From NCBI RefSeq assembly GCF_040683095.1, contig NZ_JBFBCI010000013.1, forward strand, positions 62,001-126,000: a DNA stretch of 64,000 bases, written 5' to 3'. The translations under genes were made by a program, and so were the position numbers. The notes beneath the pieces are model-generated. The model made no database searches. It saw only the letters and a program-made list of their open reading frames with translations, and was not told the origin of the DNA. This DNA is from Sphaerisporangium sp040683095 (GTDB lineage: Bacteria; Actinomycetota; Actinomycetes; Streptosporangiales; Streptosporangiaceae). Shown here piece after piece: positions 53,902 to 63,865 of this stretch; positions within the stretch are counted from its first letter, which is position 1; every line of letters begins with the position of its first letter.

Positions 53902-54951
53902 GTGGATTCGGTGGATCGGGTTGGTCAGGTGGACGATGGCGTGGCCGTGGCCGCCGCCCTCGCGGGGGACGAGTCGGTGTTCGCCGGACTCGCCGAGAGG
54001 TACCGGCGCGAGCTTCAGGTGCACTGCTACCGGATGCTGGCCTCCTTCGAGGACGCCGAGGACCTGACGCAGGAGACGTTCCTGCGCGCCTGGCGCGGAC
54101 GCGAAACCTTCTCGGGCCGTTCCACGTTCCGGGCCTGGCTGTACCGGATCGCCACGAACGCGTGCCTGGACTTCCTCGACCGCAACCCGCGCCGGCCGCA
54201 GCCGTACCGGTCGCCCTCACATTCCGGTACGGATCCGGTGGAACGGCCGTACGAGATCCCGTGGTTGCAGCCGTACCCGGACGCGCTGCTGGAGCCGGTG
54301 GCGCCGCGCCAGGGCGAACCCGATGCCGTGGCCGTCGCGAGGGAGACGATCGAGCTGGCCTTCCTGGTCGCGATCCAGCACCTGCCGCCGCGGCAGCGGG
54401 CGGTGCTCATCTTGCGCGACGTGCTCGGCTGGCCCGCCGAGCAGGTGGCCACGGTGTTGGAGATGAGCGTCGCCGCGGTGAAGAGCGCGCTCCAGCGGGC
54501 CCGGCCGACGCTGCGGGAGCGGCTGCCCGGACGGCGGCTGGAATGGGCGACCTCCTCGGAGCCGACGCAGGACGAACGCGCGCTGCTGCACCGGTACATG
54601 GCCGCGATGGAGAGCGCGGACACCCACGCCCTGGCCGGACTGCTGAGCGAGGACGTCCGGCTGACGATGCCGCCGCTCCCGATGTGGTTCGCGGGCCGCG
54701 ACGCCATCACCGCCTTCGCCGCCGAGGTCTTCGATCCCGGATCCCCGGTCTACCACGGGGATTGGCGGCTCGTCCCCGTCCACGCGAACCGCCGGCCCGC
54801 CGCGGCCAAGTACAACCGGCGCCCAGGCGAGACGACGTACCGCGCCCAGTCCCTCGACGTCCTACGGATCGAGGCGGGCGAGGTACTGGAAATCACCACC
54901 TTCGGCCCGGCCCTCTTCCCCGCCTTCGCCCTCCCCGAGGCCCTCGACTGA
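53902..54951 (+). CDS. ECF sigma factor with C-terminal SnoaL-like domain (TIGR02960/SigX5-like)
   Basis: A 349-residue protein. Region 2 contains HCYRMLASFEDAEDLTQETF and TFRAWLYRIATNACLDFLDR. Region 4 is LPPRQRAVLILRDVLGWPAE with QVATVLEMSVAAVKSALQRA. From about residue 225 a SnoaL/NTF2-like domain follows (LLHRYMAAMESADTHALAGL ... DVRLTMPPLPMWFAGRDAIT). In such sigma factors this domain replaces a separate anti-sigma factor and tunes activity. GTG at 53902 or a nearby GTG may be the start. A palindrome about 100 bp upstream may control it. Confidence 0.88.
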   Translation: MDSVDRVGQVDDGVAVAAALAGDESVFAGLAERYRRELQVHCYRMLASFEDAEDLTQETFLRAWRGRETFSGRSTFRAWLYRIATNACLDFLDRNPRRPQPYRSPSHSGTDPVERPYEIPWLQPYPDALLEPVAPRQGEPDAVAVARETIELAFLVAIQHLPPRQRAVLILRDVLGWPAEQVATVLEMSVAAVKSALQRARPTLRERLPGRRLEWATSSEPTQDERALLHRYMAAMESADTHALAGLLSEDVRLTMPPLPMWFAGRDAITAFAAEVFDPGSPVYHGDWRLVPVHANRRPAAAKYNRRPGETTYRAQSLDVLRIEAGEVLEITTFGPALFPAFALPEALD

Positions 54952-55168
54952 CAGAGATGATGTAGACGAGCACCTCCCGCCGGGGTCTGACCCGCCCCTC
55001 CCCCGTCCCGTCCAAGACGCTCGGGTGACGTCAGCCCACCTTCGAGCCGCCCGGAACACCGGGCCGCTCGCATCCCGCCTTCGGCTCCGCCCTTCACTCG
55101 ACCGATTCCTTTTCTCTCACGGCCCCGTCTCAACAGATACCGATACCGATCGACGAGAGGGGCTCGCG

Positions 55169-55579
55169 ATGAGCGACAAGACACCGAACCCGGCGCTCCG
55201 GCAACTGGACGTCCTGGTCGGCACGTGGAACGTCACCACGTCCGACGGCGGCCAGGGTGCGAGCGACGGCCAGGTCACCTTCGAGTGGATGGAGGGCGGC
55301 TTCTTCCTCATCCAGCGCTTCGAACTGGGCCAGGTGCGAGGTGTGGAGTACATCGGCCACGACGAGGAGACCGGAACCCTCCGCTCCCACGTCTTCAGCA
55401 CCACGGGCGACGTCCTCCCCTACACCTGGCAGGTGCAGAACGGCACCCTCACGATCTGGTACGACGCCCCCGGCTCCCCCGCCTACTTCGAAGGCACCTT
55501 CGCCGAAGACGGCAGATCCTACGCGGGCGCCTGGCACTGGCCCGGCGGCGGCTACAAAGCCACCGCCACCCGCCCCTGA
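55169..55579 (+). CDS. DUF1579-like lipocalin-type protein
   Basis: A 136-residue protein, ATG with GAGAGGGG upstream. NPALRQLDVLVGTWNVTTSD then EWMEGGFFLIQRFELGQV and GVEYIGHDEETGTLRSHVF match DUF1579-type beta-barrel proteins often encoded next to SnoaL-domain sigma factors. It may bind a small ligand. It is 217 bp downstream of the sigma gene on the same strand and could be its target. Confidence 0.75.
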   Translation: MSDKTPNPALRQLDVLVGTWNVTTSDGGQGASDGQVTFEWMEGGFFLIQRFELGQVRGVEYIGHDEETGTLRSHVFSTTGDVLPYTWQVQNGTLTIWYDAPGSPAYFEGTFAEDGRSYAGAWHWPGGGYKATATRP

Positions 55580-55760
55580 CCTCCGGACCCACCGAACGCC
55601 CCTGTACCCGTCCCGCCGACACTCAAGCGGCGGACGGGCACACCGGCGAGAGACGCACCATCGACCACGAACGCCATGATTACACAAAGCTTCACTCTGA
55701 TTACTCCTAGGGGTGTAAGACAGACGCGTAGTTGCCGTCATACAATCGGGTGGTGAGGCG

Positions 55761-56010
55761 TTGATCGAGTGGCCGGCCTTCATCGAATGGGACGAACGCA
55801 ATGAAGTCCATGCAACAGGTCACGGGGTGAGCGCGATAGAGATCGAGCAGGTGCTCTGGAACGGCCCCACCTACCGCCTCAACAAACGTCATAGGTCGGG
55901 CGACTACATCGCCGTAGGCCATACGGACGGAGGACGACATGTCGCGGTCGTGGTCCGCATGGGTAGAAGCAACGAAGTCAGTCCGGCCGATCACCGCGTG
56001 GGAGCTGTGA
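55761..56010 (+). pseudogene. BrnT-like toxin gene, frameshifted into its antitoxin by a 4-bp duplication
   Basis: TTG start with GGTGAGG upstream. EWDERNEVHATGHGVSAIEI then GDYIAVGHTDGGRHVAVVV is the BrnT-like ribonuclease fold. At 55976-55983 AGTC is duplicated (GAAGTCAGTCCGG). Without one copy the frame reads EVRPITAWEL and stops at 56010, overlapping the antitoxin ATG by one base, exactly as a toxin-antitoxin pair should. With it, the toxin loses that C-terminal end, reads SPADHRVGAV instead and runs in frame into the antitoxin. A 193-residue fusion ORF (55761-56342) results. The duplication could be a real mutation or an assembly error. Confidence 0.8.
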
Positions 56011-56342
56011 TGAAAGATCCAGACCAGATGAGCGAGGCCGAGCTCGCCGAGTTCTACTATGCGGATCGCGACGACTCTGACGTGCTGGGTGAAGAGGTGC
56101 TTCGCACTGAACCTAGCCGATTGTCCAGCATGGTGTCGGTCCGGTTCACGCCGGAGGAAACCGTTCTTCTGCGTCGGGCGGCCGAGGAAGCCGGGCTGAC
56201 CCTGTCCTCCTACATCCGCCGGTGCGCCCTGACAGCGTCCGACCGGCCGGTGGACATCGACCGCGTCCGACGCGATGTCGAGGAGGCGGGCCGCCGACTC
56301 AGCGACGCACTGCGCGTCCTTCATGTACGACAGGCGAGCTGA
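56010..56342 (+). CDS. CopG-like antitoxin, copy 1
   Basis: A 110-residue protein from ATG at 56010: QMSEAELAEFYYADRDDSD at the toxin-binding N-terminus, then SMVSVRFTPEETVLLRRAAE and EAGLTLSSYIRRCALTAS, a ribbon-helix-helix-like DNA-binding segment. In the present sequence the upstream toxin frame runs into it without a stop, so it may be made as a fusion or from its own start. It is 90% or more similar to the copy at 58347. Confidence 0.8.
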   Translation: MKDPDQMSEAELAEFYYADRDDSDVLGEEVLRTEPSRLSSMVSVRFTPEETVLLRRAAEEAGLTLSSYIRRCALTASDRPVDIDRVRRDVEEAGRRLSDALRVLHVRQAS

Positions 56343-56388
56343 CACACCGGACATGGCACAAGCTGGTCAGCCGTGATCAGAGAGTGAA

Positions 56389-56413
56389 GATCCGGCCCGC
56401 AAGGAGCCGGGTC
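56389..56413 (+). terminator. Hairpin after antitoxin copy 1
   Basis: GATCCGGC and GCCGGGTC form an imperfect stem 46 bp after the antitoxin stop. The corresponding hairpin after copy 2 (58731-58755) is perfect. The sequence from here to 56470 also repeats at 58756-58805. Confidence 0.6.
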
Positions 56414-56475
56414 TGAACGTCGGCCTTGGATAGCGCGGTTTCCGGCTGGAGGCGCGCTTCTTGGGCCGGAAGCCC

Positions 56476-56679
56476 CTAAAAGGGCTGCCACGAGCGGAGC
56501 GAGGGACCTTTGCGTGGGCCGGTGGGATCCCCGACGACGAGCACCACATCGTCCAAGACCGCGTCCAGGCCCCACTTGGCGAGCACGTCGGCCACGAGAC
56601 GGCGGGCCTTGCCGACCATCGCCTGGGTGTTGGGCAGATCCCAGCAGACGGTACGCAGATCATCCGGTGTTCTGGACAT
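56476..56679 (-). pseudogene. Truncated anti-sigma-type ATPase (HATPase) gene
   Basis: A 67-residue frame. CWDLPNTQAMVGKARRLVAD then VLAKWGLDAVLDDVVLVV is the N-terminal helix of RsbW-like ATP-binding proteins commonly encoded next to Scr1-type XRE regulators. After LVV the expected GELVTNAV is replaced by unrelated DPTGPRK..., and the frame stops. The break lies at the end of the block duplicated at 58347-58810, so that event probably removed the rest. Confidence 0.6.
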
Positions 56680-56962
56680 CGGTGCTCCTTCGAGGGAATT
56701 GGGACGTACCTACGGGTGGATGGCCAGACCTCGACGCCTTTCGGTGTGGCACTGGGCGGCGTCGGATCTCGCATCGCTGTCGGTCTCGTGGCGCACGTGC
56801 CGCATGCAGGGACGTCGAGTCACCGAAACACCGGCGCGCACTTAATGTGACCACTAGTGTGCACAACGTAAGCACATCGTGTCCTCGGAACGCGATGAAC
56901 TAGTTCACTTTCGCGCTGATCGAGAACGGTCCCCCGCGCCAGAGACGGAAGGAATCAGTCCC

Positions 56963-57820
56963 ATGAGCCCCCGTACCAGCCCCACCGCCCGCCGCAGGCG
57001 ACTCGCGGCCGAACTCCGCCGTCTCCGCAAGGCGGCGGGGCTGACGCGAGAGCAGGTAGCCGAAGCCCTCAGCTGCGCCCCCGCGACGATCACCCGCTTC
57101 GAGATCGCTCGCTCCGGCCCTCGTGTGGGCGAGGTGGCTCTCATGTTGGAGCTTTACGGCATCAGCGGAGCCCAGCGCGACGCCCTCCTGAAGATGGCGA
57201 AAGAGGCTCGCCGGCGTGGCTGGTGGCATCCGTACAGCGACACGATCCCCACGTGGTTCGAGACCTTCGTCAGCCTCGAAGAGGAAGCCGCCACAATCCG
57301 GACGTATGAGTGCGAGCTCGTCCCAGGTGTGTTCCAGACGGACGGATACGCTCGCGCGACGATCTTGGCCGAGCCGGTCGTTCCCGACGCCGAGGAGGTC
57401 GATCGGCGAGTGGCCGTCCGCATGGAACGTCAGAAGCGGCTGACAGGCGAGGACGCGCCCACCTTCTGGGCTGTTCTGAACGAGGGGGCCATACGTCGCC
57501 ACGTGGGCGGCAGGCCGACCATGCGCGATCAACTCCAACGGCTCACCGAACTCTCGCGCCTCAACAACGTCACCCTTCAGGTTCTGCCGTTCGAAGCGGG
57601 TGCTCATCCGGGGATGGACAGCGCCTTCAACATTCTGGAGTTCCCTGAGCGGGCGGATCCGGCAGTGGTCTACGTCGAATACCGCGCGGGCAGCCTCTAT
57701 CTAGAAGACCAGCCGGAGGTGGACACTTATAACGCGATATTCGACCATCTGCGCGCTCGTGCGCTCGGCCCTGACGAGTCACTCGTATTGATCGCGAAGG
57801 TGGCCGAAGATCTGACCTGA
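56963..57820 (+). CDS. XRE-family regulator, Scr1 type, with DUF5753 domain
   Basis: A 285-residue protein. The N-terminal HTH is RLRKAAGLTREQVAEALSCA with PATITRFEIARSGPRVGEVA. The rest is a DUF5753-type domain (YECELVPGVFQTDGYARATI ... FWAVLNEGAIRRHVGGRPTM). ATG at 56963 has GGAAGGA upstream. It is followed by a DUF397 gene, the usual partner; in Streptomyces such pairs influence development and antibiotic production. A truncated anti-sigma-type ATPase gene diverges from it. Confidence 0.92.
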   Translation: MSPRTSPTARRRRLAAELRRLRKAAGLTREQVAEALSCAPATITRFEIARSGPRVGEVALMLELYGISGAQRDALLKMAKEARRRGWWHPYSDTIPTWFETFVSLEEEAATIRTYECELVPGVFQTDGYARATILAEPVVPDAEEVDRRVAVRMERQKRLTGEDAPTFWAVLNEGAIRRHVGGRPTMRDQLQRLTELSRLNNVTLQVLPFEAGAHPGMDSAFNILEFPERADPAVVYVEYRAGSLYLEDQPEVDTYNAIFDHLRARALGPDESLVLIAKVAEDLT

Positions 57821-57853
57821 TCACCACTCCGAAGAGGAAGCGCGGGGACTGTC

Positions 57854-58090
57854 ATGAACACCCCCCAGCTCAACTGGCGCAAGAGCACGTACAGCAGCGG
57901 CCAGGGCGGCAACTGCGTGGAGGTCGCCACGCTCGACGGCCCGGCGAAGCTCGGCGCGACGACGTACGGCGGCCTGAACCTTGTACGCGATTCCAAGAGT
58001 CTCGACCGAGCGGTGCTGAAGTTCGCCCGCGACGAGTGGAACGTGTTCACCGCCGCCATCAAGAACGGTAACCTCGTCACCCGCTTTTGA
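57854..58090 (+). CDS. DUF397 small protein
   Basis: A 78-residue protein with the family pattern LNWRKSTYSSGQGGNCVEVA ... LVRDSK ... FARDEWNVFTAAIKNG. It lies 33 bp after the XRE gene. DUF397 proteins act with the adjacent Scr1-type regulator, possibly as an antagonist. Confidence 0.93.
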   Translation: MNTPQLNWRKSTYSSGQGGNCVEVATLDGPAKLGATTYGGLNLVRDSKSLDRAVLKFARDEWNVFTAAIKNGNLVTRF

Positions 58091-58346
58091 TCTGTACTCT
58101 GTCGCCTTGAAGTTAGCGCTGCTTGGTCGGCTGATCGGCGCGACGCTGTGGTCCAGGAACTATGGATGGTGCCGAACTTCGCTAGAGGTAGGAATCGACC
58201 TGGCTACCAGCACCAGCCCTGCCGCCAGGCTTGGGAAGCACAGCCCGAGCCGAAGGCGAGGACCGCTGGGCCGGAGGCCCTGACAAACAGCCCGAGCGGA
58301 GCAAGGGACCATTTCGTACGCGCCGACGCACCGCGTGGGAGGTGTG
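58091..58346. other. Spacer with the last codons of a lost BrnT-like toxin
   Basis: 256 bp without a gene. At its right end the frame CGACGCACCGCGTGGGAGGT-GTGA reads RRTAWEV and stops at 58347, overlapping the antitoxin start, as the C-terminus of the toxin in copy 1 does (PITAWEL). The rest of that toxin is absent, replaced by unrelated sequence. Confidence 0.65.
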
Positions 58347-58679
58347 ATGGAAGATGTAGAACAACTGAGCGAGGCCGAGCTGGCCGAACTCTACTATGCG
58401 CATCGCGACGACCCTGACGCGCAGGGCGAAGAGGCGCTTCGCACTGAACCGAGCCGATTGTCCAGCATAGTGTCGGTCTGGTTCACGCCAGAGGAAACCG
58501 TTCGTCTGCGTCGGGCGGCCGAAGAAGCCGGGCTGACCCTGTCCTCCTACATCCGCCAGTGCGCCCTGACGACGTCTGACCGGCCGGTGGACATCGACCG
58601 CGTCCGACGCGATGTCGAGGAGGCGGGCCGCCGACTCAGCGATGCACTGCGCGCCCTTCATGTACGGCAGGCGAGCTGA
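58347..58679 (+). CDS. CopG-like antitoxin, copy 2 (toxin missing)
   Basis: A 110-residue near-duplicate of the protein at 56010: QLSEAELAELYYAHRDDPDA then SIVSVWFTPEETVRLRRAAE and SSYIRQCALTTS. One change, VSVRF to VSVWF, is in the DNA-binding strand. It has no cognate toxin upstream and may serve as an orphan or anti-addiction antitoxin. A perfect hairpin follows. Confidence 0.82.
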   Translation: MEDVEQLSEAELAELYYAHRDDPDAQGEEALRTEPSRLSSIVSVWFTPEETVRLRRAAEEAGLTLSSYIRQCALTTSDRPVDIDRVRRDVEEAGRRLSDALRALHVRQAS

Positions 58680-58730
58680 CACGGTTGGCCCGGACTGGCA
58701 CAAGCTGGTCAGCCATGGTCGGAGTGTGAA

Positions 58731-58755
58731 GACCCGGCCCGCCAGGGGCCGGGTC
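58731..58755 (+). terminator. Hairpin terminator after antitoxin copy 2
   Basis: GACCCGGCCC (58731-58740) pairs with GGGCCGGGTC (58746-58755) around GCCAG. It is 51 bp after the stop and has no U-tract. Confidence 0.75.
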
Positions 58756-58833
58756 TGAACGTCATAGCGCGGTTTCCGGCTGGAGGCGCGCTTCTTTGGG
58801 CCGCTGGGATCTCTCACACTGGCCCACACGGTG

Positions 58834-59567
58834 CTACTTGGCGGCTTTTAGGTAGTCGCGGTTCATTTGGGTTATTACGTCTAGGCTGATGCCCTTGGGG
58901 CAGACGGCGGTGCATTCGCCGGTGTTGGTGCAGCCGCCGAAGCCCTCCAGGTCCATCTGCTCGACCATCGCCACCGCGCGGGAGTCGCGTTCGGGCTGGC
59001 CCTGGGGCAGCAGGCCCAGGTGGGTGATCTTGGCGGCGGTGAACAGGGACGCCGAGCCGTTGGGGCAGGCGGCCACGCAGGCGCCGCAGCCGATGCAGGT
59101 GGCGGCGTCGAACGCGTCGTCGGCGTCCTCTTTCTTCACCGGAACGCTGTGCGCGTCGGGCGCGGAGCCGGCGGGGACGGAGATGAAGCCGCCCGCCTGG
59201 ATGATGCGGTCGAAGGAGCTCCGGTCGACGACGAGGTCCTTGACGACGGGGAACGGCGCGGCCCGCCACGGCTCGATGGTGATGGTGGCGCCGTCCTGGA
59301 AGTGCCGCATGTGGAGCTGGCACGTCGTGGTGGCCCGCTGCTCGCCGTGGGCGACGCCGTTGATGACCATGCCGCACATGCCGCAGATGCCCTCGCGGCA
59401 GTCGTGGTCGAACGCGACGGGGTCGTCGCCGTCGAGGATGAGCCGCTCGTTGAGGACGTCGAGCATCTCCAGGAAGGACATGTCCGGCGAAACGTCCGTG
59501 ACCTGATAAGTCACCATGCGCCCGCTGTCGGCGGGACCGTTCTGCCGCCAGACCTTGAGGGTCAGGT

Positions 59568-59571
<4 letters not shown>
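58834..59571 (-). CDS. sdhB: Succinate dehydrogenase iron-sulfur subunit
   Basis: A 245-residue SdhB. The 2Fe-2S site is in CREGICGMCGMVINGVA with a later C in TTTCQLHM. The 4Fe-4S and 3Fe-4S sites are in CIGCGACVAACPNGSA and CTNTGECTAVCPKGI. It passes electrons from SdhA to the membrane quinone site. GTG at 59571 overlaps the sdhA stop by four bases. Confidence 0.95.
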
Positions 59572-61489
<1,918 letters not shown>

Positions 61490-61493
<4 letters not shown>

Positions 61494-62266
61494 TTCACAA
61501 CTCCGATCATCACGGCGACGGGGACGGACACGAAGCCGAGGACCAGCACGGCCGCGAAGACGGCGGCGAGGCCATTGAGCAGGTGGCGCCTGCGGCCGTT
61601 CGCCAGCCCCAGGGTCTGGAAGGCGCTCCACAGGCCGTGGCGCAGGTGGAGGCCCACCATGACGAGGGCGACGAGGTAGAAGGCCGTGACCCACCACCGG
61701 GAGAGGTCGAACCCGGCGACCACGCGGTCGTACGGGGTGGCGTCGTAGCCCTTGGGGTTGACGGCGCCGAAGGTGAGGTCCAGCAGGTGCCAGATCACGA
61801 ACAGCAGGATGACGACCCCGCCGTACCGCATGGTGTGGACGACGTAGCCGCTGGCCTGCGATCTGCGCTTGGCCGCGTACTTGACGGGCCGGGCCCTGCG
61901 CGCGCGGCGGGCCAGCGAGACGGCCGACCACATGTGCAGCGCGACGGCGGCGGCCAGGCCGATCTCGGTGAGGGTCAGCAGCGTCCGGCCGGGCAGGGCG
62001 GGCTCGCCGACGGTGCGCAGCCACTCGGCGTAGGAGTTGAAGGAGTCCTCGCCAAGGAAGATCTTCAGGTTGCCCAGCATGTGACCGATGAGGAACAGCA
62101 CCAGAACGGCGCCGCTGACGGCCATGACCGCTTTCCTGCCGTTGGACGTCCCGAGCAGGCTCGGGCGCCCTCCCCGGGCCGGCCGGTCAGGGCCCGGCTT
62201 CCTGGGGGTCGTGGGGACACGGGGCACCTCGGCCGTCGCCGCGCCTCGTTCGATCGTCGATGTCAC
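61490..62266 (-). CDS. sdhC: Succinate dehydrogenase cytochrome b558-type membrane anchor
   Basis: A 258-residue membrane protein with five helices (AVSGAVLVLFLIGHMLGNLK; LTEIGLAAAVALHMWSAVSL; GGVVILLFVIWHLLDLTFG; WWVTAFYLVALVMVGLHLRHG; LAAVFAAVLVLGFVSVPVAV). The repeated His positions (GHMLGN, ALHMW, IWHLLD, GLHLRHG) match di-haem ligation. GTG at 62266 starts the sdhCAB operon. Residues 1-45 are a soluble proline-rich lead. Confidence 0.93.
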
Positions 62267-62358
62267 ATTTTCCGACGGTAGGTAAGGCAGACATAAGCCG
62301 TCCAAGTCATCGCGTGCCTTGTCTCGATAGCCGGAGGCTATGCACCGTGGCCCCAACC

Positions 62359-62540
62359 ACGCGCGGCCGCGACCGGGGGGCCGCGCGTGCGAGCAATATC
62401 ACAACGCGGGCGGCGATGAGGCCGCGGGAAACTCACGATGCGGGCGTCGGCGAGACCGGAGGAGACGCACGATGCGGTGGCGGCCGGGCCGGAGGAGGCT
62501 CACCGTGCGGGCGGCGATGAGGCCGGGGAAGATCGACGGA
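62359..62540. repeat. Hairpin plus imperfect tandem repeats between sdhC and the LysR gene
   Basis: ACGCGCGGCC (62359-62368) pairs with GGCCGCGCGT (62379-62388). Right after it, about four imperfect units of 33-35 bp run from 62405 to 62540, each containing a variant of GGCGGCGATGAGGCCG and ending in a variant of CTCACGATGCG. They fill the divergent promoter region and may bind the LysR regulator. Confidence 0.6.
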
Positions 62541-62564
62541 AACGGCCACCGTACGCTGTGAATC

Positions 62565-63506
62565 GTGCAGCTCCAGCAACTCGCCTCGTTCGTCGCTGTG
62601 GCGGAGACCGCACATTTCACACACGCCGCCGAACGCATGCGGCTGGCCCAGCCGTCCCTGAGCAAGCAGATCAAGGCGCTGGAGACCGAGCTCGGCGCGC
62701 CCCTGTTCAGCCGCGCCCGGGGCAACGTGACCCTCACCCCGGCGGGTGAGGCGCTGCTCCCCCTGGCCCGGCGCATGCTGGCCGACGCCGAAACCGCCCG
62801 CCGCGAGGTGGCCGAGCTGGCGGGGCTGCGCCGGGGACGGGTGCGGCTGGGCGCGACCCCTTCCCTGTGCGCGGGGCTGCTGGCCGAGGCGCTGGCCCGT
62901 TTCCACCGGGACTATCCCGGGATCGACCTGCTGGTCGAGGAGGGCGGCTCGCGGGACCTGGTGCGGGATCTGGCGCGCGGCGGGCTCGACCTGGCCCTGA
63001 TCATCCTGCCGTTGCAGAGCAGCGATCCGTCCCTGGTCACCCAGGAGATCCTGCGGGAGAACCTCGTGGTGGCCTCCCCGACCGGGGTGGGCGGGCGCAG
63101 GCCGTACTTCAGGATCGAGGAGTTGCGCGGGCGGCCGATGGTGATGTTCCGCCGGGGGTACGACCTGCGCGAGGCGACGCTGAACGCCTGCCGCCAGGCC
63201 GGGTTCGAGCCGCGCTTCGCCGTCGAGGGCGGCGAGATGGACGCGGTGCTGCGCTTCGTGGAGGCGGGGCTGGGGGTGGCGGTGGTGCCGTCGATGGTGC
63301 TCGACGGGCGGCCGGGGCTGTCGGGCACTCCACTCGCCCCGCCGGGGCTTCGTCGCGCGATAGCGCTCGCTCGGCGCAAGGACGTGGAGCCCACCCGGGC
63401 GGCGCACGCCTTCCGCGCCACGTTGCTCTCCTACCTGTCCGAGGCCGCGGAGGAGGGGTCGTTGCCGCAGGGTGTCGAGCTGGCGAGACCTCAGGCGGAC
63501 GCGTGA
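62565..63506 (+). CDS. LysR-family transcriptional regulator divergent from sdhCAB
   Basis: A 313-residue LTTR. The N-terminal winged helix reads QLQQLASFVAVAETAHFTHA with RLAQPSLSKQIKALETELGA. The effector domain starts GRVRLGATPSLCAGLLAEAL and includes EAGLGVAVVPSMVLDGRPG. GTG at 62565. LTTRs usually control the divergent gene, so regulation of sdhCAB is the natural hypothesis. It resembles other LysR genes found beside the sdhCAB of actinobacteria. Confidence 0.9.
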   Translation: MQLQQLASFVAVAETAHFTHAAERMRLAQPSLSKQIKALETELGAPLFSRARGNVTLTPAGEALLPLARRMLADAETARREVAELAGLRRGRVRLGATPSLCAGLLAEALARFHRDYPGIDLLVEEGGSRDLVRDLARGGLDLALIILPLQSSDPSLVTQEILRENLVVASPTGVGGRRPYFRIEELRGRPMVMFRRGYDLREATLNACRQAGFEPRFAVEGGEMDAVLRFVEAGLGVAVVPSMVLDGRPGLSGTPLAPPGLRRAIALARRKDVEPTRAAHAFRATLLSYLSEAAEEGSLPQGVELARPQADA

Positions 63507-63637
63507 CGCGGGGCCTCCACGCCAACGCCTACGTCGCCAAGCCGGTCGACTTCGACCAGTTCATTCGCGTGGTCCGCCGGATCGACGACTTCTTCATGAG
63601 AGTCGTTAAACTGCCAAGAGGTGGACAGCGTTCCTGA
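63503..63637 (+). pseudogene. C-terminal fragment of a response-regulator receiver domain
   Basis: 44 codons from a GTG overlapping the LysR stop: GLHANAYVAKPVDFDQFIRV then VRRIDDFFMRVVKLPR. This is the last strand and helix of an Rcp1-like receiver, including the conserved Lys-Pro. The phospho-acceptor Asp and everything before are missing. It is a remnant left by a deletion joining it to the LysR gene, though translation by coupling is possible. Confidence 0.75.
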
Positions 63638-63865
63638 CGGATTCACGAGCCTGACAGCGACGTGACGGGAATCACACGAGGTCAGTCGAAAAAGTGAGTG
63701 ACCCTGTCCACACGCGGGGTTCCAGCCGTCGTAACGTAGCCCGCACCGGCCACGCGCGCGGCTGCGTCCGGCGCGGAGCACACGCGCGCGGCACCCCAGC
63801 CAAGTTGAAAGCCCGGACCCTCGCCCCTCAGGCGGCAAAGGCCGGGGAAGGTGGAGAGTTCTCCC
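63638..63865. other. Leader region of the last gene
   Basis: 228 bp, GC-rich, with several possible stems (for example GGAGA-GT-TCTCC overlapping the ribosome-binding site just before 63866). No riboswitch family could be recognised. Confidence 0.35.

Noticed and set aside
63638..63865. A riboswitch upstream of the last gene
   Set aside because: Some stems can be drawn, but no conserved core of a known actinobacterial class (cobalamin, SAM, c-di-AMP) was found.
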